The notes beneath the pieces are model-generated. The model was not told the origin of the DNA. It made no database searches and saw only the letters and a program-made list of their open reading frames with translations. From assembly GCA_008973525.1 (NCBI GenBank), contig WACJ01000521.1:2470394-2534393 (forward strand): a DNA stretch of 64,000 nt. Reading direction: 5' to 3'. The position numbers were made by a program, and so were the translations under genes. The stretch is from Stenopsyche tienmushanensis (Eukaryota > Arthropoda > Insecta > Trichoptera > Stenopsychidae). How positions within the stretch are numbered: the first letter of the stretch is position 1; each line of letters starts with the position of its first letter. Positions 11,200 to 27,100 of the stretch are shown piece after piece.

Positions 11200-12150
11200 A
11201 ACAAGTAAATATAAAATGAAAAGATATAAGGAATAGCATAATGAATAAAAATATAATCCCTGATTTATCTGATTACAATTAATCCAGATAATGAACAATA
11301 CAAAGCAAATAAAGATCCATTTTTGTTCAAAATTTTCCTAAGCATACATGGTATTTATCCCAATATTATTATTCAATTATATATTCAATAGATATTCAAG
11401 ATTAACATAAGCTATTGTAGATGAAAGAGACCCTTCATCTCAACGCCTGATAAATAAAAATAGTAACAATTTGTAATAGAAAAACCGCAACAAATAAGAT
11501 TAATTAGCTTAAAAAATATCAGCAATCAATTATTGAGGAGTAATGATTTAGCAATTGGGTTCAAATGTAATCAAATACGATCCCATAGAATGTACTACAA
11601 AAAGTTCAATAATTTGCTGTGCTAAAATGCTAGGTCACTAATCATTAGTCTCACAGACTACAGACTCAGAGTACATTCGACATGTACACATTTACACAAT
11701 TTTTTTCCCATCCCACTCCACTCAGTACGTAAATAAGCAAATTAGTGACTCAAGTGTACATGTCAATTTTCACATAATATGTAGTAGAAGCCTTAGAAAG
11801 AAAGGATTTGGGAAATTTGGGTTGCATCAAAAATTGTGGAGCGTGTCCAAAATAATTTTAATTTCGCAACTTCTTTTATATATTTTCTTAAAATGAAAAT
11901 ATCATATTTATACACTTTTCACATGCCTCTCATCTTTTTACAAATATGCGGTAAAAAATAAATCACATTGATCAATTTAAAAAAATATTTTAAGTTTATC
12001 ACGGCTACAAAATAAATTTGTAGATAACATAATATACATATAAAACAATCATTTATAATTGTCTAATATCACTATATATATATATACATACATAAATGCA
12101 TATTTCTTAAGCTAAATAATTTTACGGATTGATTTCTGTCATATTTCAAT
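11200..12150. other. Intergenic, 3' flank of the DENN gene
   Basis: AT-rich. It should contain the 3' untranslated region of the minus-strand DENN gene. No unambiguous canonical polyadenylation signal was identified. Confidence 0.4.
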
Positions 12151-12158
12151 TAAAATTA

Positions 12159-15100
12159 TTAATTAATCAAATCTCGTAACTTTTTGCGCCATGCATTAAT
12201 TTTATTGTGCATGTTTTTGTTAGTCTTATCTCTGTTTTTTGAGGAACTTGATGCATTCACGTCGATGCGTTCAGCAGATTCAGACAGTCGATTATCAAAT
12301 ATATCATAAAAATCCGGATATGGCAACTCGTCTAATATTGATTTTTTATCTTCGTTGTTCATCGATTTGCATTTAGTGGATAAATAAATTTTCTTCTGAT
12401 GTTCAATAAAATTCTGACACATGACAGTTTCGATAAACCATTCCAGAAAAAGCTGAATGTGATTGGAAGACACACTATTTATAAATCCATCTTTCTAAAA
12501 ATTAGAAAAAAAACACATTTTCATTCATTATTAATGATGCAATACTAATAATTTAAAGTGTAACTATGTAAATTTATTTTTCATAGCAGAAAATCTTATT
12601 TTAATTTTATTTAAAACAAATTAAAAATAAGACAATTTTCAGACTTACATCAAACGTGCATAATTCATCATCATCTCCATCATTCATTGCTGCGGGAATG
12701 GGAGATTTGTGCTTTAAAAAACTTTTAAATCCGGTGAATATTGTAGTAAAGAATCTCAAAAATGCTTCAGCCACTAAATTGTTACATTTTTTTCTCGAAT
12801 TATCATCCAAGCCTGTATTTACAGCCGGAAGCTGAACACTTTTGTTTACTGTTGAAGATAGAAAATGTATTTAAAAATATCATCATACATAAGCAATGGT
12901 ATAAATATAATAAACATATTTTACCAAGTTGTAAAGCTGCACGCAATGCCTTAGCTAAAGACGGTGGAAGAATAGTGGATTCATCGCCTTGATTTCGAAG
13001 AATGTGATGCGATGTAGTTTTCTTTTTTGAGTTTAATCTAATAACCATCCCCTAAAAATCAAATTATCTTTATTAAGATTTATAGAATATTTTTTAACTA
13101 ATATTGATAAATATGTGATGGTCATTTTGCACTCTGAATGCAGGCAGGGAACTATCTAGATTAAGTAAAAAGTAAACATATACTAGCTAAATATATATAT
13201 ATAGGAACGAATTTTAAATTAAAACTATATAATAAATAATTTAAATATATATAGATATATATAAAATTTACATATGGTAATTCTAATCTGGCAAACGATC
13301 TCATATGAGACGAACCACCTATAATAGCTGCTGTGGTGACTTCTGTAATCATAGAAATCATAGAAGACCCCGGGGATGCATTTCTCCCCATAACACAAAA
13401 AGCCCTAAGTTTGTGTGTCCAATCGGTCCGCCTTTCAGACCACTGACACTTCGAATGAGTGCCTCATAATCAGAAACCATACCCGGACCACCCAACTAAC
13501 AATAGTTTATTTGAACGTTATTAACACTGAAAAGATAAGTTTGAAATTTTTTCAGCATTGAAAAATTTTCTTCATCGTGATGCCATGTGAAGTGTACCCA
13601 ATCGCCAATTTTGAGACCTTATGTTTGAGCTCAGTTTGTGTACAGATGCAGTGGACACGTGTGTTATAATGAATTGCAGTCCTTCGAGTCAATTTTTGTA
13701 AAAAAAAATTGTGAAAATCCATTGAGGCGAGGTCTGGTGCATAAAAGGAATGCAGTAACTCTTCCCAGTTTAATTCCCGTATTTTATCCCATGTGTCAAT
13801 TTTGCTTTAAGATTAAATTTCAGAAAGCAACAATGGCATCTGCAAATTGTTAGCATTTAACTATAAACATCTATGATGGTTTTATTAGTATTTGTGGCAT
13901 TCCAAACCAAATTTTAAAAAAGCAGCAAACAATGTCGGATTTGGACTTTGTTAATTTCGGGTCTAGACATTCTATCAATTAAAAAAATGTGTTGCACAAA
14001 AATAATGTTAAACAATAGTTCTACAAATAAAATAATTCACATAAATGTTTTCTTCACTATGTCCGGATACAAACTAAGTTTAAACATTATTATATTTGCT
14101 GGGTGCCAGTCGTTATAATAATATATAACGTTATAATAACTTAATTTACCTCTTCGAAGTTTTGAAGACCCAATTCTTCATGGAAATTTGGCAGTCTTTT
14201 TATTTTGTTTAATTCTTCTTCATTAATATATACACCAGCTAAAATTGGTACAGGTATTTCAAAAACATCTTTGGAATATTCCGGAGGTACTATAGATATT
14301 AATGTGTGTTGCCATATGAATGGGTACAAAATAGTTTGAAGGCCTTCTATGCATAGTGAAAGTTTACTGTAAATATAAAATACCATATATGTGCATTTTT
14401 ATGTTATGATATTGCGCAGATATACAGAGTGATTATAAGAATTCAAAAAATTAAGAACTACAAAATTCATACAATCAATATTTTTGAAATTAAGTGCAGA
14501 AATGATTATAAGCGATTAAAAGAAATACTAAGCAATTAAGAAAAGAGAGTTATGTTAAGTCAAGTTTATAAAATAATGTCTAACTTTAATTAATGCATTT
14601 TTAAGTACCTGGCATCATCGGATATAATTAAAACTTTCCTTTCTAATAAAAGTGATCCAAATATTTCAATAAGAAGATCGACACTAATTGTAGAAAAAAG
14701 AATAGATAAATAATCCTCTTCAAAACGTAGTTCTGAACGTTTCAAAATAATATCTTCTAGTAATTCAAAATCTTTTTCACGCATATCTTTCGTATCATTA
14801 TTCATACAAATATTATTATTTGTCAACTGTTTAGAGTGGCCTCCGTTTATATTTTCTATATATTCATTTTCTGCATTTCTTGTAGATTTAAGTGCGTTTC
14901 CAAGATGAATATTTGTGTTTTGTAGAAAAAGTGATGAATTTTTTAGCTTAAATTTTCTTTTAAGAGAATTTGAATTTCTTATAATTATGGTTTCTCCCAT
15001 TTTCGGAAATGATTTTTCATGCAGTTGATTGAGTATAGACTTAATTATAGAATAAGATCCATGTCGAGATTCAATTTCTTTGAGTATCTATAAAAAAAAC

Positions 15101-18100
15101 AAAATAATTAATTATTTAAACAAATAATAGATTTAATACACAATCAAAATTAAATTATAAAAATGTCTAAACCTTGTAGTAAAAAGAAGGCGCTCTGTAA
15201 ACAGATATCATACAATAAATGAGAGGTAAACTAAACGTCGTTCCGTCTGGTAAAACTCGCCGACAATATCCATACGTCCGTTTGCCTTCTTCGTTTGTTA
15301 ATATCAACGATTGCAGCAGTGAATCCTGATTTACGGTGTTTTTGAATATTTTTTCATTTGAAGACTTTGTTTTTTTGCTAAATTCATTCATTTCTTCGGG
15401 AAATACAAGCGTTTCTATATTTGGTGGTAATTTAGCCTGTTTTGATTTGAAAAAATAAAGTACAAAACGTCCATTAAATAATGTTTGAAAAAGTGGTAAA
15501 TATATTTTTAATAAAAATAAAATTAACCCCCCTGCCTCCTCGCACGTACATGATACGCGCGCTGTTATTAAGCTTAAACGCGCTTACCCGTATCATGTAC
15601 GCTCTTAAGATAAAAATACATACCCGATGTTTACAAAGCTTTTGCGTGGAGGGCTAACACTTGGTGGATGAAAATGAAATGAAATTAATTAAATTAAATA
15701 AATAGTTGTAAATTCAAGGGGATTCAGTGGATTTCCGATTTGTTAGCTGTGTGTTAGAAGTGTTTTTATGATAGCAAAAAATCATTGCGTGTGTGCGGCG
15801 AACTGCAGTGTATTTTGCAGCCCAAAAACATTTGGAAACGATCTTATCTATAAACAATAGAGATTGGAATGCGACCACGGACAATTCATGGAACCGGGAT
15901 ACCTGAATCCTGGAGGGTTGACGGGCCTAGCGCCGGAGCGTCTGGGGGTAACTTTCGTGCCAAATCTCGTGAAATTGGCATTTATTTTTGATTGGTGACT
16001 TTGAACCCATTTATTTTACCAGTAAACTCTTTAGTTAGTAAAACATGTCTAGTGAAAGTGAGTATGGGAGTAGGTCCGTAAAAGAAATTTTACTCAAGAG
16101 CGGGTCCGCGGACTACATAAGTTAAAGAGCCGCTGTCTATTGTAAATGCATCTATTTTAATAAATAATGGTCAGATATGATCAGGAATAATATTATTTTT
16201 GTAATACAAAGAAAAAAAAAGGTGACTATTTTTTACACATCTTCACGAAAATAATTAAGAGGCAGGGGGGTTAAATACACAATACGTTTTATGATTTACA
16301 CAAGTTCACAACGACACTAAATCAATATTGACCCAAAAGACCAGAACTTTATTAAAAACCTTTACTGGCATCAAACAGCAGAGATCAGACATGAAAGTGG
16401 AAATACAGAGGCTATAACTAAACAAAGAGAAGTATGACAAGTTTGTATTTTATTACCCTTATTATTTATTATTATTTCAATAAAGTTTTCCAAAAGACTA
16501 GTCTGGGAGCAAAGATCAATGGAGTCATAATAAATAAAATCAGATATGCTGACGACAAGGTCATATTGACTGAAAGTATACATGATCTTCAAAACCTCCT
16601 AAATATGATTAACTTTTCCAGAGAAGAGTTAGGTTTGACAATTAACGTCTTCAAACCCTAATGTATGACATTTGGGTAACTTGATTATTCTGGAGCATCT
16701 CTGCAGCTATACGGAGTGGATGCTGAAGTGATCGACTGGTTTAAATATCTTGGCAGCATCCTAACAAAGGCACTCGAGCAAGATATAGAAGTAAGATACC
16801 AAATAGAGGTTGTACAGAAGAATACTTCGTATAACCTGGACCCACATGATAATTAACACAGACATATTTAGGAGAGCCAGAACCAAGAAAGAGCTGCTGA
16901 CAAACATCAAAAAGATGAAGATATCATATCTGTTGCGTGGAGATAAATATTGCCTCCTCCAACTGATATTAAAGGGCAGAGAGAAGCCTAGGAGTTGGCA
17001 GGAAGTTGATGACCTGGCTGCGACATTAGAGAATGGACAGAGATGTCTTTGCCAGAGTGATCGCCAATATTGGGAGGACCTAACATGGCACATGAAGAAG
17101 AAACGGCTTTTATTGTGTTAACTCATTATGGATCCAAAAATTTTACCCAAATCCGTACGTATTTTTATCTTGTTTTTTAAACAATTAAGTTGAATTGAAA
17201 TATTACTTACATTTTCTGGAAAAACGCTTTCAACATAAGGTCGGTGGTTATCAAGATCCATGCCAATGAGAACACAAGCGTCAAATATTTTATGTTGCTC
17301 TTTTATTTCCTGACTGATTTTCTTTTCCATCATAATTTTGTCCCTCTTTATAACCGAGGGTTCTGCATTAAAATCTCCAGACTCAAATATTGCCCTGAGT
17401 TTTTGAAAAGAGTTTTTAGAATTTGGACATTTAAGCGAAGCTGACCTGTTTGAATAAAAGTCTGCTTTGTTTTCTCCAAATTTTAGTGATTTTACACTTA
17501 TAACATATTCTTTACGTTTCTCAGAAGCTCGTCGGGCCAATCTAAATGAAGCTAGGAAAAAATTACATTTTTAATGTGGATTGAATAAAATTATATTACT
17601 TCAAAGCTACATTGTTCTTTTATTTATGATATTCTTATGCAATTTTTTTACCTATGGATTCCTTTTTCGTGCTAAAAATTTCTTCATAAAATGATTCGTC
17701 TTCCGTGTCATTTTGCTTGTCGAGAGAATTTTGAGATACTGAAGTGCTGTTCGTTGTGTCGTGCGGACTAGAATCATCTATTGCACATATGGCCGCGACT
17801 GTATCATATATATCAGCCATTAATTTGCTTATCTGAAATGAACAAAACAAAGTTAAACAATTTTTAAAAGTAAAATTTGACAGAAAAACAAAACTCCAAA
17901 ACGTTTACATCAAATTATATTGTTACAATTAGAATACAAAATTTACTATCCTCATATTTTAGGAGCATATTTCTTCAATCAAAATTAACAATGAAAACAT
18001 TATGGTCAACGTACAACTAACCACAATAAAATTAATCTATCATAAGAACATATTTTGTTACTTCTATGTGGCTTTAAAGGATAACTATTCTAATATATAA

Positions 18101-21100
18101 AAATAATGGAAAATACAATTGTTATATTACCACGTAAGGTAAATAATCAACATATAACAGATTAAAAAAGGCACAACGTTGATTATTTGTCATAGTACAT
18201 TATTATTCATTGCCATCTTGTATAGTGTTTTAATTGTTTGTTAATTTTTTAAATAAAATCTCAGGTCTGGATAATCAATTTTTAATCAAATTTAGCAGCT
18301 ATTTCTTCTGTTACAGTTCTACAACATTTCTTACAAGATGGCTATTCTTTAAGCTCCCCAAAAGCGTATTTCGGCGACTCTAGTTTATTTATAAAACGTC
18401 AATTTATACACCCATATCTTGGTCTATGGCCTAGATAAGTTCCGGAGAAGTTGGCCGTTAAATAAAAATCAGTATAACAGAGAAGTCGAAACTAAATAGA
18501 AAGTTGCTATCAGTACAGCATTGTTTTGCTCGTATAACGAAAGAGTGCAAAGTACACTTATTTAGTGAATTATACTTATTTCGTATAGTTTCAAAGTTGA
18601 CTAGATAAATTGCTAGCGTTATTAAACTAGTAAATACTGCTGAGTATTAAATAACTCTTTAACAAGTCAACGGATTCAAACAAAATTTGGAATGTAGCTT
18701 TTTATAGTTTGTTTTCAAATTTTATAATGGTAAAATTGTAATTGAAACTCGTATTATAATTGAAAAATATAAATATAATGTACAGTCAACCCTTCTATAG
18801 CGTCGAGATAGGGATCACGCTATAGAAAGTTAGGCATCCATACAAAATTTGTACGTGTTTAGTTTGTTAACAAGCGCAAGTGACTAACACGCACGAGCGA
18901 CGTATTTTGCCCGTTGCTTAGGCAAAAGACGCCGTATATGCTATAGGAAAAACTCTATAAAAGTGTATGATATAGGAGGATTGAATGTACATATTAATTA
19001 AATATAAACAATACAAATGATTAATAAAATACTGTTTTCAATAACAGAAAGGTTTTTGGTCATAAAAAAAATATTCGTTTAGAAAAATATATTTTGGTGT
19101 ACAAATTTTAAACATCCATTTTGACTCAAAAACAAATTTTTGCGCAACTTTTAGTTCTTTACAACTAATCGATATTTTTTGTTTGAATAATATTTTAGTT
19201 GAATATAATATTTTTGAAGTATAAGCGAGGTAGGGCAAATTGGCTTGAACGTCACGAAAAGTGAAACTCCACCTCTACTCTATTTGGCATATACCTAGCA
19301 TAAAGCAACAATTACATAAGCGGCAAGCCTATTTTATTATATATTACACAACACACAGCCACATGATTTAAAAAAAGCAATGCATGAAATAAACTTTTTC
19401 TAGGAGATAAAAACTTTCACTTCTACGATATAAATATAATATCCATATGAATTCACTAGGTAAAGGATTAAAATTAAATAAAAACCCAAATTAATGCACA
19501 ATTTTAACATTTGTATCTATATGTCATGGGGAATTTTAATATTTAAGGTGTATCAACTATGTGTGAATATACAAGACATGATTTGTTCAATAAGAATGAA
19601 ATCGAAAACGTTGAATTTGCATTTTTTTTAAAAACAGGTTATTCAAAATTTCTACCAACAGTTATCAGTTATATAAAATATTGAAATCGACAGAGGGTTT
19701 TTTAAGTTGTTTAAAAACCGTATTGCGATCGGTGTTAGATAAAATACGTATCTATATTTACCCTGTCACCCTGAAGATCATTTTTCCAATCCATTTTGTG
19801 GAAATTTGAAACAATTTAAGGCAAAAATGGCGCCAAAAAAGAAAGACGAGCTGCAAACACGTCCAACCACAAAGACACAATCGAAGGCAATGGTCTGCTT
19901 CAATCGAAACCAGATTGAGTTGTCGGTCGAGACCACTTCGCATCGTAGGATAAAACCCATGCCACACAAATGCTAAACCTGATAATCTTCCAGAAGAAAA
20001 TGTCAAAATTGATAACCACTATCTATTTATTTGACATCTGACTTTAATAGTTGTTTAAAAAAACAAAGCTCTTCTCATAGTTTTGTAATAACGTTGTCAT
20101 TCAATTTCTTAAATAAAAACAATATGTGTATTTAAATGTCATTGTAAAAATTGCAAACACAATATAAAAAAATATTTTAATCTATCTATAAAATCAAACA
20201 ATAATTATTTGTAGATCGTGCTGATTGGAGGAAAATGAAAGTACGGTTTATACCGTATAATACAAGGAAATTCCCCTACGTCATGACCCGAGTACGTCGA
20301 ACAAGTCTTTCGCAAAGACCGATTCATAATTATTAGTTTGATTGACTAATCATCAGTTCCTATTCAAGATAAAATTGTCTTGGAATGTTAAGAAATTTGA
20401 AAAAAATATCGTAATCATATAAGATATATCATGAGACCTTGAGTATATTGGGTTGGTGCAAAATTCATTCATCCACGGAAAATCCCTTGATTCCTGTTTC
20501 TCTCCATATATAGTATCATATAGCCAGAAAAAGGTGGTTAAACAATGCATACAAAAATTTGAAGACAAAGACGGGTGTCTCGCGTCTCATCATACATTCG
20601 TGCATCGATGGCAAAGCCGTGCCGTAAAGGTGCCCCTACACGTCTTAACACTCTCAATGTTTTTATTTTTTTAATTGGCTTTTTTTATCCTTTTCAAATG
20701 TATTTCTAAGTTTTTAACCCTTTGAAAATAACATACCATCATAATTTAATTTAATGATACGACAATATCAATGATAAATTAAGGTAATATTAACACTCTC
20801 GTCGCCAACCGTGCATAGGTGTTGTTTCTCACGAGATCCATATTCGATAGTTGGAGCGTAAACAGAAGGAATAGCGATGCGATATTATAACGCGCGACCA
20901 GAATGCGACATGTGGTACATCTTTTTTTAGGTGTTGTTTATCTTAGATCGATTAACATGACCAATTACTCTGTCATTGGCCAAATTAACGAAAACAAAGT
21001 GAATATAAGCAAGTGCGAACAGACAAGGGTAGGAATGCAAGTTTCGAGGTCGATTTCGAAAGATATTTAGACAATTGTCGTCTGAAAGACAATATAGTGA

Positions 21101-24100
21101 GATATTCATAATGTTAACCCCTAAAGGAGTACGAGCCCAGGGCTTAGGCTCCCCTTTCCACTTTTCAGAAAGAGCACTCTTGTACATTGAGCTCGGATGT
21201 ACTTTGAAAATTTTGTGCTATCGACAGTGTTTGTTTATTTAATTGCTTTCTGTTCGTGACGAGTCTTTGTCTAATTCCTTCTAAAGCAGGGACAAATTAA
21301 TCAATTTTTTGTGTATTGTTTGTGTAAAGAAATGACGTGGTCTTGTATGCTATCAAGTGTTCATTTACAATTGACTCTGCCTCGAATTGAAGATTGTCTT
21401 ACGCTGATAGAAGCTGACAGAAAGTAATCGGTGTAAAGCGATTATGGCATCAACGACTACATCGATTTTAAATTTGCTCACTTCTCAAAAGGTTAACATC
21501 TGTAAGTCGTTATAAAAATACGTAACAGTGAGACGCTGGATTCGCTTTTCGGAAATTGTTTAAGCTTTCACTGCATTTACCCAAAAACTCTTTGTTATTG
21601 CTGTATTGTACTCTTTGTTACAAAATGATGAGACAAATTTTCGATCGAGGGTCACAACATTTTGTCCTAATTGTCCAATCATTTCCCAGTTTGAATTGTT
21701 TTAATAATTTACATAATATATATATTTTTATACTCTGTTTATTTTATATTTGCATGTGCTAATTCCATTAAATAAATAACTTGTTAAATCGTATTTAAGC
21801 GGAGGAAGAAAACGTCCACCGAAATTACGCGACGACGTGGACGCAGCGACGAACGAGTTAAAATGTTAAAGAAACATATTTTAAAGAATCTTTCACCCGT
21901 CATAAAATTTAGGTATAATTACTTGAAATCACTATCGCTGGATAAGCTATTAAGATCTTTCAACAAAGATAAGACGACTTAAGAGATTTGTAAATATTTT
22001 TTTAACATATTTAGAATTCTATTCGTACGCAGTGTAGCGTTTTAAAAGTGAAAATGTATTTTTATCAAAAATATTCGTACAAATTTTATTTTATACAATA
22101 AAATTTTATTTTTGTAACTGTCAATCACATAACTTCAGCAGGTGTATCTTCGGTTCTTGATTGCATAATTTGTAGCCGAGGTGATTGTAAATACACATAA
22201 ATTACTATACTATATTTTTTAAAAAGCACTTCTTTCTGCTCACAATTCACTATATCACTTTGTTACGAATAGCTGGTGAAAACTAAATGAGTCGAAAGAC
22301 TGACTGTATATGAAAACGCTTAGTTCCAGGTAGTTACGATCAGATACAAAAATACGGGACAAAACCATTCAAATATCAATTAGCAAAAATAGTCAAAAGC
22401 ATATGCTATTCAAGTTGAATATTAAGACTTTAAGATTTATGGTGGGTATATTATTCACAAGTGCACCTTTAGACGTGACTAATGTAACTAATATGCAAAA
22501 CAATGTTAATCGCGGAAAATTCGATAGTAATTTATGTAATATGGCGAAATCTGTTTTTAAAATCCCAAATAAAAATAAAAACAATATATGAAAAATATCA
22601 ACAGTGTAATGGTTCATTTACATCATAAACATACGCGCTGCGAGGTCCTGACGGAAAAGTGTATTTACATTGAGGCATAGCATGTTCGTTCTCCGTACGG
22701 AATGGGTTAACTGGTAACGTGGGCCAAATTTGACCCAGGAGCATACAATTTCGATTCTTATTCTTTAAATGTTCATGTTATAATAACGCGCTGATACGTA
22801 TTCTTAGTACGATGCAAGCTTAGGCAGGGGTCGTACTTGCAGGGTTGTGGCTCCCGTAGAAACTGAGGTATGTAGCTGACTGGGTCAATCGGTATCTCTA
22901 TTGTGATATCGTATCTTTTCAATGCAATGGCATATTGACTGAAAATTTGAACATGAAAAAGCTGTGCACGAGATGGGTGCCGCGTTTGCTCACAACGGAA
23001 CAAAACCAACGTCATAAGATGTTTCACAGCAATAAAGCCGCGTTTTTTATCGACTCATAACCATGGATGAAATATAGGTCTATCACTTCACATCTGACAC
23101 AAAGGAACAGTCAAAACAATAGACTGAAACCGGAGAAATCGAAACAGGCTTAGTGTGGAAAGTGTTTGGGAGCAGATTCCGTCTAATAGGCACTCGCAAG
23201 ACTGATCTGAATCATCGTCAAAATTTCTTGAAATGATTGAAGCTGAGTATTTATGCAAAATGTCATAGCGATTGTTTGAACACCAGTTTGAAATTGATAT
23301 ATTTATGAATGAGAAATTAAAACCTGTTCCAGAAATATCGAATCCCAAGTGGCTGTGACGTCTCGCCTTCTTAACTGATACACTGAACGAACCTATTAAT
23401 GTTTTAAATAAGAAACTACAGGGACGTGATAAACATGTCAATCATCTCTATTGTGATATCCTATCTTTTCAAACAAAATTAGAATTATTTAAAAATCATA
23501 TCAATCGATATACATTTTTGTACTTTAAATGTTGTGATAATTTACCTTACATCTAACACTTTTCCTTTTCGATATTTACTAAGACCTTCGAATCGTTATT
23601 TTTTTTCTTTTCATTTTGGTTTTGTTTCAGTTACATTCCTCATATATTTATATCGGTTCGATTATGGTTTTCGTTCCAGGAAAATAACGGTTTTCAGTTT
23701 CATTCCGGTTCACAACCCTAGTTTTAAGCCCTGAACGATAAATTAGAGGAATTAAATTATCCTAAACTAAAAAAAATATCGATTTTTAGTAGAACATATT
23801 TATGTAAAATATATAAAATCTATTAAGATTTTTTTAAAAATGGCTGAGATAAAAATCATCGATTTTTATCTAAGCTGAAAACCTAATTGAGCTAAAAGCA
23901 ACGACCTCTCACTATCCGGATTTAAAATCAACACACTTTTCATTTTTATCATTATTTAAATAAGAAAATAAGTTATTATTTTGCATACGTTTTAGAAAAT
24001 AATCACCAAAAGATGGCACGTCGAAATCTGTTTTTTGGTTTGAATATTGAATAATTAAGTTTGACTTTTCCACATTGTGGGGGCTTAAAATGGTGTTTTA

Positions 24101-27100
24101 TATATAGTTTGGCTACTATATATCTATCTTGCATTGTGTGACAAGTCAACAGCAATTATAAAAGTAGCTAAGATCAAAATAATCTGCGAAATTTGCGACA
24201 GATGTGCTAAAAAGTCGAACTTATCGCTTTTAGCTCGATAAGTTTCGTTCTGAATACAGTCAACCCCAGAGCCGTAACAAGGCTACGAAGGGCTCGTGGC
24301 AAGTATCTATCTAACTTAATGCTCTCCTCCCGGAAATCCAATTTATTTTTTAAACTTAACTTAACACTATTATAATGTATGTTTTAAAATAATATACAAA
24401 GATAGTCCCAAAAGTACCAGACCCAATGTATAGATGGCGGTTACTGTTGTATGTAACTGTGATAGAAAGTTTCTAGACGCTACGTTGCTTCCGTGATCCT
24501 ACAGATTGTAGAAAATGCCGCAAAAACCCCTAAAAGAGGACGGAGTGGCCATAAGGTTTTTATGTTCAATCGGTCCGCCTTTCGGACCGCTGATATGACG
24601 AATATGAACGGCTCACCGGTGAGACGTTGGCGCTAAAGTAATTAAAAAAACATGCAGAAAAGTTGAATTTAGTAATACGGTTGTAAATCTTCCATATATT
24701 AGGAACTATGCCAAATTTCAGCTTTTGAATACTTGGCATGTCATCTGCAATTCTAAATAAATTTGAATTCTACTAAGTGTTAACATTAGAGCGCTTTAAA
24801 TACATCTGCAGCCCGTTACACAATGTAATGGATGAGGAAATATGTGTAATATTGCATGAAAACCAAATTGGTCGAACCCTCGGGATCCTCTTTCCCAGGA
24901 TACCGATATTTTGTATAATATTAGAATATAACAATATATTTATTTTTTACATTACACTGGGTAGTGAGTGGGTGGAATATGTCTACCACAGCTTAAAAAA
25001 TATATATATTATCAAAAATATAGCTTTTGTTTGAGACAAAATAGATATTTCTTGATGAATTATCATCGTTCTATTTAGCAGTGTGTTAATAATTACATTT
25101 TTATTTCATTTTACGACTTTAACTAGAATATTTGGCCAGCTAAAAATGTTTTTTGTATTCATGAAACATCGCTTTAAATTCAATTGAAACGTGACAGTAA
25201 ATGTGATTTTTGATAATATTCTATTACAAATAGAAGCATGAAAAGTCCACAACGTGTGCGTGCATACTCTCTCTGGATCACTCGACGTGTGAATATGCAT
25301 ACTCATCAAACAAACCAAGACTTTTACTAAATAAAAAAACGCAGCCACTTTCACATTTAGGCAATAAAATTACATGGTTATTTGACCGCACTTTTCTTTA
25401 ATCAAATCGTCTAAATTGCCATCAAATGATGTTTTTTATGAACAAATTCTGCAAAGGTATAAAGAATGAAAACACCATTGGCTTCATTGTTGCAAATCTA
25501 TACATATATAAATGAATGTAAAAGAAAGTATGTTTGTTCCAAATCCATTTTTATATCGTTCATCCGATTGTGATGAAATTTTGGTGAGTTATTGGGCGCG
25601 TATTCCAGAAGTTAATTACATTAGCGTAAGCATTATTCGTGTGTGGAATTCATTTTGCGAGACGTTTAACGGATGCACCATGTTGGCGCATATTAGTCTG
25701 ATGGTTGCTAAGGTAAACAAATTACAGCAACCATCGATGTCTTATGTACTTATATCCAATCTCGGGATCCCGGACAAGTTTTAGGTGCTTATGAATCCCG
25801 GGATTAGTAAACGTAATCCCGAAAAATTCGGGATTGAAATTTTTATCTAACAGAAATCATACACCTCATCAGCACGTTGAAGGCTACTAAATCGAGACAT
25901 TCCTGTCGAAATCTGAACGCTTGGAAATAGTGGTGTAACTACTAATTGGTGAGCTTAGGCAACGCCTAAGGGCAGTAACTGTCTAATCTATGTATACATA
26001 TATACAGTACATATATGTTTTACAAATTTTTATATTAACCTTTCCCCACCGGTGATGTATTTACTACACCTCGACTCTAATAATGGAAATATCGATATGA
26101 AATATAAAAGATACGAGCTTCAGAATTCTTGTGTTCCTCCATAATATAATTACGAATCACATAAAAGTATTATAATATATAAGTATTCATAGGCAGCTAC
26201 GGAAATAAATAATTTGTCGGTAAATCGGGAGCTTTGCGAGTTTTAGTCCATGTCTCAGCAGAAATGCAATTTTATCAGTCATATTGATGGTGTTATACGA
26301 AAATGAGGACTCACGAGTGTGGCATTGCAACGCTTGCCGGGTATTTGCTAGTTACATATATAATAGAATTATTCTATTAAAAATATTTAGATATGACAAA
26401 CGATGACTTCATCACAACATATAAAGAAAGGAATGAATCTGACGAATCGTGACATTTAATGTATTAATTAGATCTAAAACAGTTTTCATGAATTTTAGAA
26501 CTGGGCGTTATCGCAACGGAATCTTATCAATATCAATACAAATAATTAAGATAGGTCAATTTGTCAATCAGACTTTATCAAAACTTCGAATCTCTTCGTC
26601 GTTCGTTTATTTGAATTCAAGTTCAATAGCTTGCCAAATTTTCGAATAATCTTAGGCACACGAACAAAAAATGTTTATTTTAAATCACGTCCAGCGATAC
26701 AAATACAAAATGAACTGGTATATGTCAGTGATAACAGAATATGCGAATAGTTCAAGTGTGAGTCAGGCTTTATTATACGCCATTAGCATCTATTCAGTAA
26801 TTAATAAAATATAAAAATACACAGCGTCATAGATAAGGCACATGTGGACCACAAACAAGACAAAGACAATTCAACACATCCTCGACTCGACGTTTCAGCG
26901 TCAATTCTTACCTCATCGTCTCGAATAAAAAAGCATTGTGTGGATTTGTTTCCGCTTTGAAGTTCAGATGCAATTGGAATTTGGTTTGAAATTGAAAATT
27001 GAATCTTCAGGCGTTTATTTCAAAACTCGTATTATAGCATAAGAATGGCATAAATGCTCTAGCACTACCAAGAATTTATGATTCACATATGTCCGATCGA

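Noticed and set aside
23088..23441. 117-codon minus-strand ORF next to the mariner fragment
   Set aside because: No recognised domain and no splice context; probably decayed element DNA read on the wrong strand.
25512..25784. 90-codon plus-strand ORF
   Set aside because: It lies within a Helitron-like 5' region and is not conserved as a frame in the 58.3 kb copy.
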